A stretch of 64,000 nt of DNA, taken from contig OX485806.1 in NCBI GenBank assembly GCA_950295325.1, positions 46,185,169 to 46,249,168 on the forward strand, written 5' to 3'. This stretch comes from Polytrichum commune (taxonomy: Eukaryota; Streptophyta; Polytrichopsida; Polytrichales; Polytrichaceae). The position numbers and the translations under genes are program-made. Shown one piece after another: positions 57,580 to 64,000 of the stretch (positions are counted from its first letter, which is position 1; each line of letters starts with the position of its first letter). The notes beneath the pieces are model-generated. The model ran no database searches and had not been told where the DNA came from. It was given only the letters and a program-made list of their open reading frames with translations.

Positions 57580-59658
57580 ACTTAGCTCTTCAATAAGGCT
57601 CAAAGTGTTGTTTTTCTGGCTAACTGAGTAAGGGGCAGACTTAAATGTGGCTTAGTTAGGTCTTCCATTAGGCTCAAAGTGTTGTTTTCCTGGCTAACTG
57701 AGTGAGGGGCAGACTTGAATGTGGCTTAGTTAGGTCTTCCATCAGGCTCAAAGTGTTGTTTTTCTGGCTAACTGAGTAAGGGGCAGACTTGAATGTGGCT
57801 TAGTTAGGTCTTCCATTAGGCTCAAAGTGTTGTTTTTGTGGCTAACTGAGTAAGGATGCTGACTTAAATGTGGCTTACTTAGCTCTTCAATAAGGCTCAA
57901 AGTGTTGTTTTTGTGGCTAACTGAGTAAGGGGGCTGACTTAAATGTGGCTTGGTTAGGTCTTGAATTAGGCTCAAAGTGTTGTTTTTCTGGCTAACTAAG
58001 TCAGGGGCAGACTGAAATGTGGCTTAGTTAGGTCTTCCATTAGGCTCAGAGTGTTGTTTTTGTGGCTAAGTGAGTAAGGATGCTGACTTAAATGTGGCTT
58101 AGTTAGGTCTTCAATAAGGCTCAAAGTGTTGTTTTTCTGGCTAACTGAGTAAGGGGCTGACTTAAATGTGGCTTACTTAGCTCTTCAATAAGGCTCAAAG
58201 TGTTGTTTTTCTGGGTAACTTAGTAAGGATGCTGACTTAAATGTGGCTTATATAGCTCTTCAATAAGGCTCAAAGTGTTGATTTTGTGGCTAACTGAGTA
58301 AGGGGGCTAACTTAAATGTGGCTTAGTTAGGTCTTGAATTAGGCTCAAAGTGTTGTTTTTCTGGCTAACTGAGTAAGGGGCAGACTGAAATGTGGCTTAG
58401 TTAGGTCTTCCATTAGGCTCAAAGTGTTGTTTTTGTGGCTAACTGAGTAAGGATGCTGACTTAAATGTGGCTTACTTAGCTCTTCAATAAGGCTCAAAGT
58501 GTTGATTTTGTGGCTAACTGAGTAAGGGGGCTGACTTAAATGTGGCTTGGTTAGGTCTTGAATTAGGCTCAAAGTGTTGTTTTTCTAGCTAACTGAGTAA
58601 GGGGCAGACTCAAATGTGGCTTAGTTAGGTCTTACATTAGGCTCAAAGTGTTGTTTTTGTGGCTAACTGAGTAAGGATGCTGACTTAAATGTGGCTTACT
58701 TAGCTCTTCAATAAGGCTCAAAGTGTTGTTTTTCTGGCTAACTGAGTAAGGGGCAGACTTAAATGTGGCTTAGTTAGGTCTTCCATTAGGCTCAAAGTGT
58801 TGTTTTCCTGGCTAACTGAGTGAGGGGCAGACTTGAATGTGGCTTAGTTAGGTCTTCCATCAGGCTCAAAGTGTTGTTTTTCTGGCTAACTGAGTAAGGG
58901 GCAGACTTGAATGTGGCTTAGTTAGGTCTTCCATTAGGCTCAAAGTGTTGTTTTTGTGGCTAACTGAGTAAGGATGCTGACTTAAATGTGGCTTACTTAG
59001 CTCTTCAATAAGGCTCAAAGTGTTGTTTTTGTGGCTAACTGAGTAAGGGGGCTGACTTAAATGTGGCTTGGTTAGGTCTTGAATTAGGCTCAAAGTGTTG
59101 TTTTTCTGGCTAACTAAGTCAGGGGCAGCCTGAAATGTGGCTTAGTTAGGTCTTCCATTAGGCTCAGAGTGTTGTTTTTGTGGCTAAGTGAGTAAGGATG
59201 CTGACTTAAATGTGGCTTAGTTAGGTCTTCAATAAGGCTCAAAGTGTTGTTTTTCTGGCTAACTGAGTAAGGGGCTGACTTAAATGTGGCTTACTTAGCT
59301 CTTCAATAAGGCTCAAAGTGTTGTTTTTCTGGGTAACTTAGTAAGGATGCTGACTTAAATGTGGCTTATATAGCTCTTCAATAAGGCTCAAAGTGTTGAT
59401 TTTGTGGCTAACTGAGTAAGGGGGCTAACTTAAATGTGGCTTAGTTAGGTCTTGAATTAGGCTCAAAGTGTTGTTTTTCTGGCTAACTGAGTAAGGGGCA
59501 GACTGAAATGTGGCTTAGTTAGGTCTTCCATTAGGCTCAAAGTGTTGTTTTTGTGGCTAACTGAGTAAGGATGCTGACTTAAATGTGGCTTACTTAGCTC
59601 TTCAATAAGGCTCAAAGTGTTGATTTTGTGGCTAACTGAGTAAGGGGGTTGACTTAAA
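57580..59658. repeat. Higher-order tandem duplication, period 1118 bp
   Basis: About 57580-58540 recurs at 58698-59658, offset 1118 bp (15 monomers). Very rare variants are shared: ACTAAGTCAGGGGCAG, GGCTCAGAGTGTTG and CCATCAGGCTC. A single difference (GGCAGACTG against GGCAGCCTG) is visible at 59129. Confidence 0.85.
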
Positions 59659-60107
59659 TGTGGCTTACATAGCTCTTCAATAAGGCTCAAAGTGTTGTTT
59701 TTCTAGCTAACTGAGTAAGGGGCAGACTGAAATGTGGCTTAGTTAGGTCTTACATTAGGCTCAAAGTGTTGTTTTTGTGGCTAACTGAGTAAGGATGCTG
59801 ACTTAAATGTGGCTTACTTAGCTCTTCAATAAGGCTCAAAGTCTTGATTTTGTGGCTAACTGAGTAAGGGGGCTGACTTAAATGTGGCTTACTTAGCTCT
59901 TCAATAAGGCTCAAAGTGTTGTTTTTGTGGCTAACTGAGTAAGGGGCAGACTGAAATGTGGCTTAGTTAGGTCTTCCATTAGGCTCAAAGTGTTGTTTTT
60001 GTGGCTAACTGAGTAAGGGGGCTGACTTAAATGTGGCTTAGTTAGGTCTTGAATTAGGTTCAAAGTGTTGTTTTTCTGGCTAACTGAGTAAGGATGCTGA
60101 CTTAAAT

Positions 60108-61468
60108 GTGGCTTAGTTAGGTCTTCGATTAGGCTCAAAGTGTTGATTTTGTGGCTAACTGAGTAAGGGGGCTGACTTCAATGTGGCTTAGTTAGGTCTT
60201 GAATTAGGCTCAAAGTGTTGTTTTTCTCGCTAACTGAGTAAGGGGCAGACTGAAATGTGGCTTAGTTAGGTCTTCCATTAGGCTCAAAGTGTTGTTTTTG
60301 TGGCTAACTGAGTAAGGATGCTGACTTAAATGTGGCTTACTTAGCTCTTCAATAAGGCTCAAAATGTTGATTTTGTGGCTAACTGAGTAAGGGGGCTGAC
60401 TTAAATGTGGCTTACTTAGCTCTTCAATAAGGCTCAAAGTGTTGGTTTTGTGGCTAACTGAGTAAGGGGGCTGACTTAAATGTGGCTTAGTTAGGTCTTG
60501 AATTAGGCTGAAAGTGTTGTTTTTCTGGCTAACTGAGTAAGGGGTAGACTTAAATGTGGCTTAGTTAGGTCTTCCATTAGGCTCAAAGTGTTGTTTTTGT
60601 GGCTAACTGAGTAAGGATGCTGACTTAAATGTGGCTTACGTAGCTCTTCAATAAGGCTCAAAGTGTTGATTTTGTGGCTAACTGAGTAAGGGGGCTGACT
60701 TAAATGTGGCTTAGTTAGGTCTTGAATTAGGTTCAAAGTGTTGTTTTTCTGGCTAACTGAGTAAGGATGCTGACTTAAATGTGGCTTAGTTAGGTCTTCC
60801 ATTAGGCTCAAAGTGTTGTTTTTCTGGCTAACTGAGTAAGGGGCAGACTGAAATGTGGCTTAGTTAGGTCTTCCATTAGGCTCAAAGTGTTGTTTTTGTG
60901 GCTAACTGAGTAAGGATGCTGACTTAAATGTGGCTTACTTAGCTCTTCAATAAGGCTCAAAGTGTTGATTTTGTGGCTAACTGAGTAAGGATGCTGACTT
61001 AAATGTGGCTTACTTAGCTCTTCAATAAGGCTCAAAATGTTGATTTTGTGGCTAACTGAGTAAGGGGGCTGACTTAAATGTGGCTTACTTAGCTCTTCAA
61101 TAAGGCTCAAAATGTTGATTTTGTGGCTAACTGAGTAAGGGGGCTGACTTAAATGTGGCTTACTTAGCTCTTCAATAAGGCTCAAAGTGTTGATTTTGTG
61201 GCTAACTGAGTAAGGGGGCTGACTTAAATGTGGCTTAGTTAGGTCTTGAATTAGGCTCAAAGTGTTGTTTTTCTGGCTAACTGAGTAAGGGGCAGACTGA
61301 AATGTGGTTTTGTTAGGTCTTCCATTAGGCTCAACGTGTTGTTTTTGTGGCTAACTGAGTAAGGATGCTGACTTAAATGTGGCTTACTTAGCTCTTCAAT
61401 AAGGCTCAAAGTGTTGATTTTGTGGCTAACTGAGTAAGGGGGCTGACTTAAATGTGGCTTACTTAGCT
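60108..61468. repeat. Distant copy of the satellite right of the chromovirus, offset 13438 bp
   Basis: About 46670-48030 matches this segment with a constant offset of 13438 bp (180 monomers). Shared features include the GTTTTTCTCGCTAACTG monomer, CTTACGTAGC and a run of five consecutive 75-bp monomers. A few single-base changes (GTTGGTTTTG near 60443, TCAACGTG near 61333) separate the copies. Confidence 0.8.
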
Positions 61469-64000
61469 CTTCAATAAGGCTCAAAGTGTTGTTTTTCTGG
61501 CTAACTAAGTAAGGGGCAGACTGAAATGTGGTTTTGTTAGGTCTTCCATTAGGCTCAAAGTGTTGTTTTTGTGGCTAACTGAGTAAGGGGGCTGACTTAA
61601 ATGTGGCTTACTTAGCTCTTCAATAAGGCTCAAAGTGTTGTTTTTCTGGCTAACTAAGTAAGGGGCAGACTTAAATGTGGCTTAGTTAGGTCTTCCATTA
61701 GGCTCAAAGTGTTGATTTTGTGGCTAACTGAGTAAGGGGGCTGACTTAAATGTGGCTTAGTTAGGTCTTCAATAAGGCTCAAAGTGTTGTTTTTTTGGCT
61801 AACTGAGTAAGGGGCTGACTTAAATGTGGCTTACTTAGCTTTTCAATAAGGCTCAAAGTGTTGTTTTTCTGGGTAACTTAGTAAGGATGCTGACTTAAAT
61901 GTGGCTTATATAGCTCTTCAATAAGGCTCAAAGTGTTGATTTTGTGGCTAACTGAGTAAGGGGGCTAACTTAAATGTGGCTTAGTTAGGTCTTGAATTAG
62001 GCTCAAAGTGTTGTTTTTCTAGCTAACTTAGTAAGGGGCAGACTTAAATGTGGCTTAGTTAGGTCTTCCATTAGGCTCAAAGTGTTGATTTTGTGGCTAA
62101 CTGAGTAAGGGGGCTGACTTAAATGTGGCTTACATAGCTCTTCAATAAGGCTCAAAGTGTTGTTTTTCTAGCTAACTGAATAAGGGGCAGACTGAAATGT
62201 GGCTTAGTTACGTCTTACATTAGGCTCAAAGTGTTATTTTTGTGGCTAACTGAGTAAGGATGCTGACTTCAATGTGGCTTACTTAGCTCTTCAATAAGGC
62301 TCAAAGTGTTGATTTTGTGGCTAACTGAGTAAGGGGGCTGACTTAAATGTGGCTTACTTAGCTCTTCAATAAGGCTCAAAGTGTTGTTTTTCTGGCTAAC
62401 TGAGTAAGGGGGCTGACTTAAATGTGGCTTACTTAGCTCTTCAATAAGGCTCAAAGTGTTGTTTTTCTGGCTAACTGAGTAAGGGGCTGACTTAAATGCG
62501 GCTTAGTTAGGTCTTCCATTAGGCTCAAAGTGTTGTTTTTCTAGCTAACTGAGTAAGGGGCAGACTTGAATGTGGCTTAGTGAGGTCTTGAATTAGGCTG
62601 AAAGTGTTGTTTTTCTGGCTAACTAAGTAAGGGGCAGACTTAAATATGGCTTAGTTAGGTCTTCCATTAGGCTCAAAGTGTTGTTTTTGTGGCTAACTGA
62701 GTAAGGATGCTGATTTAAATGTGGCTTACTTAGCTCTTCAATAAGGCTCAAAGTGTTGATTTTGTGGCTAACTGACTAAGGGGGCTGACTTAAATGTGGC
62801 TTAGTTAGGTCTTCCATTAGGCTCAAAGTGTTGTTTTTGTGGCTAACTGAGTAAGGGGGCTAACTGAGTAAGGGGGCTAACTTAAATGTGGCTTAGTTAG
62901 GTCTTCCATTAGGCACAAAGTGTTGTTTTTGTGGCTAACTGAGTAAGGGGGTTGACTTAAATGTGACTTACTTAGCTCTTCAATAAGGCTCAAAGTGTTG
63001 TTTTTGTGGCTAACTGAGTAAGGGGGCTGACTTAAATGTGGCTTAGTTAGGTCTTCCATTAGGCTCAAAGTGTTGATTTTGTGGCTAACTGAGTAAGGGG
63101 GCTGACTTAAATGTGGCTTACTTGGCTCTTCAATAAGGCTCAAAGTGTTGTTTTTCTGGCTAACTGAGTAAGGGGACTGACTTAAATGTGGCTTAGTTAC
63201 GTCTTCCATTAGGCTCAAAGTGTTGATTTTGTGGCTAACTGAGTAAGGGGGCTGACTTAAATGTGGCTTAGTTAGGTCTTCAATAAGGCTCAAAGTGTTG
63301 TTTTTCTGGCTAACTGAGTAAGGGGCTGACTTAAATGTGGCTTACTTAGCTCTTCAATAAGGCTCAAAGTGTTGTTTTTCTGGCTAACTGAGTAAGGGGC
63401 AGACTGAAATGTGGCTTAGTTAGGTCTTCCATTAGGCTCAAAGTGTTGTTTTTGTGGCTAACTGAGTAAGGATGCTGACTTAAATGTGGCTTACTTAGCT
63501 CTTCAATAAGGCTCAAAGTGTTGATTTTGTGGCTAACTGAGTAAGGATGCTGACTTAAATGTGGCTTACTTAGCTCTTCAATAAGGCTCAAAATGTTGAT
63601 TTTGTGGCTAACTGAGTAAGGGGGCTGACTTAAATGTGGCTTACTTAGCTCTTCAATAAGGCTCAAAATGTTGATTTTGTGGCTAACTGAGTAAGGGGGC
63701 TGACTTAAATGTGGCTTACTTAGCTCTTCAATAAGGCTCAAAGTGTTGTTTTTCTGGCTAACTGAGTAAGGGGCAGACTTAAATGTGGTTTTGTTAGGTC
63801 TTCCATCAGGCTCAAAGTGTTGTTTTTGTGGCTAACTGAGTAAGGATGCTGACTTAAATGTGGCTTACTTAGCTCTTCAATAAGGGTCAAAATGTTGATT
63901 TTGTGGCTAACTGAGTAAGGGGGTTGACTTAAATGTGGCTTACTTAGCTCTTCAATAAGGCTCAAAGTGTTGATTTTGTGGCGAACTGAGTAAGGGGGCT

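Larger units (their letters stand above)
46615..64000. repeat. 74/75-bp satellite array, block 4
   Basis: About 233 monomers lie in the same orientation, running off the right end of the window, and beginning with the right target duplication of the chromovirus. Variants typical of this block are TTAGGTTCAAAG, AAAATGTTGATTTTG, GTGGTTTTGTTAGG, GAGTGAGGGGCAG and CTTACGTAGC. No gene, RNA gene or other insertion was seen. Confidence 0.97.

Noticed and set aside
1-64000. CRISPR-like array (short repeats at regular spacing)
   Set aside because: The repeat has no unique spacers; the whole 74/75-bp unit is repeated and the context is a plant retroelement-rich array.
1-64000. CENP-B box in the satellite monomer
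   Set aside because: No TTCG....A..CGGG pattern occurs in any monomer family, and the consensus lacks CpG altogether.

Overview
The window is nuclear DNA of a land plant and consists almost entirely of heterochromatic repeats. It contains no host gene that I can support. About 49 kb of the 64 kb (1-6403, 13084-36647, 37621-39566 and 46615-64000) is one tandem satellite. Its monomer is 74 or 75 bp, always in the same orientation, and the array runs off both ends of the window. A plant source is suggested by a Ty1/copia element and a Ty3/gypsy chromovirus of plant type, and by two primer-binding sites that match the plant initiator tRNA-Met. The lineage cannot be decided from sequence alone; the style of the chromovirus integrase and chromodomain vaguely recalls non-flowering plants, but this is weak.

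The satellite is organised at several scales. Monomers differ at a few diagnostic positions: TTAGTTAGGTCTTCC versus TTACTTAGCTCTTCA, GATTTTGTGG versus GTTTTTGTGG or GTTTTTCTGG, and GGGGCAGAC versus GGGGGCTGAC or GGATGCTGAC. They are often arranged as 224-bp trimers (75+75+74). Larger tandem duplications have periods of 598, 821, 1118, 1195, 1418, 1494, 1569, 1643, 1791, 2919 and 3064 bp. Each of these is a whole number of monomers, except the 2919-bp unit, which includes an LTR. This is the signature of repeated unequal exchange.

Three LTR retroelement insertions interrupt the satellite, all on the minus strand. (1) A complete 6680-bp Ty1/copia element (6404-13083) has 190-bp LTRs that differ at one base, an uninterrupted 1353-aa Gag-Pol, and a primer-binding site copied from the anticodon arm of initiator tRNA-Met. 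Its 2.25-kb leader contains sixteen 120-bp tandem repeats. The first catalytic Asp of its reverse transcriptase is replaced by Val. (2) A solo LTR of a chromovirus (36648-37620). (3) A 7048-bp copy of the same chromovirus (39567-46614) with two 973-bp LTRs. Its interior is decayed: the RT core is deleted, an RNase H segment is triplicated, and the integrase and chromodomain carry stop codons.

The solo LTR and the full chromovirus have the same target duplication (AATAA) and the same satellite flanks. They are therefore two descendants of one insertion, duplicated with its flanks as a 2919-bp repeat, one of which then collapsed to a solo LTR. A paralogous unoccupied copy of the target lies at 48184-48188. 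The chromovirus LTR is unusually rich in perfect foldbacks, including a 24-bp perfect palindrome.

The many short minus-strand reading frames across the satellite are by-products of a 75-bp (25-codon) period without stops in one frame. The ones I checked open at TTG rather than ATG, and they are not annotated as genes.
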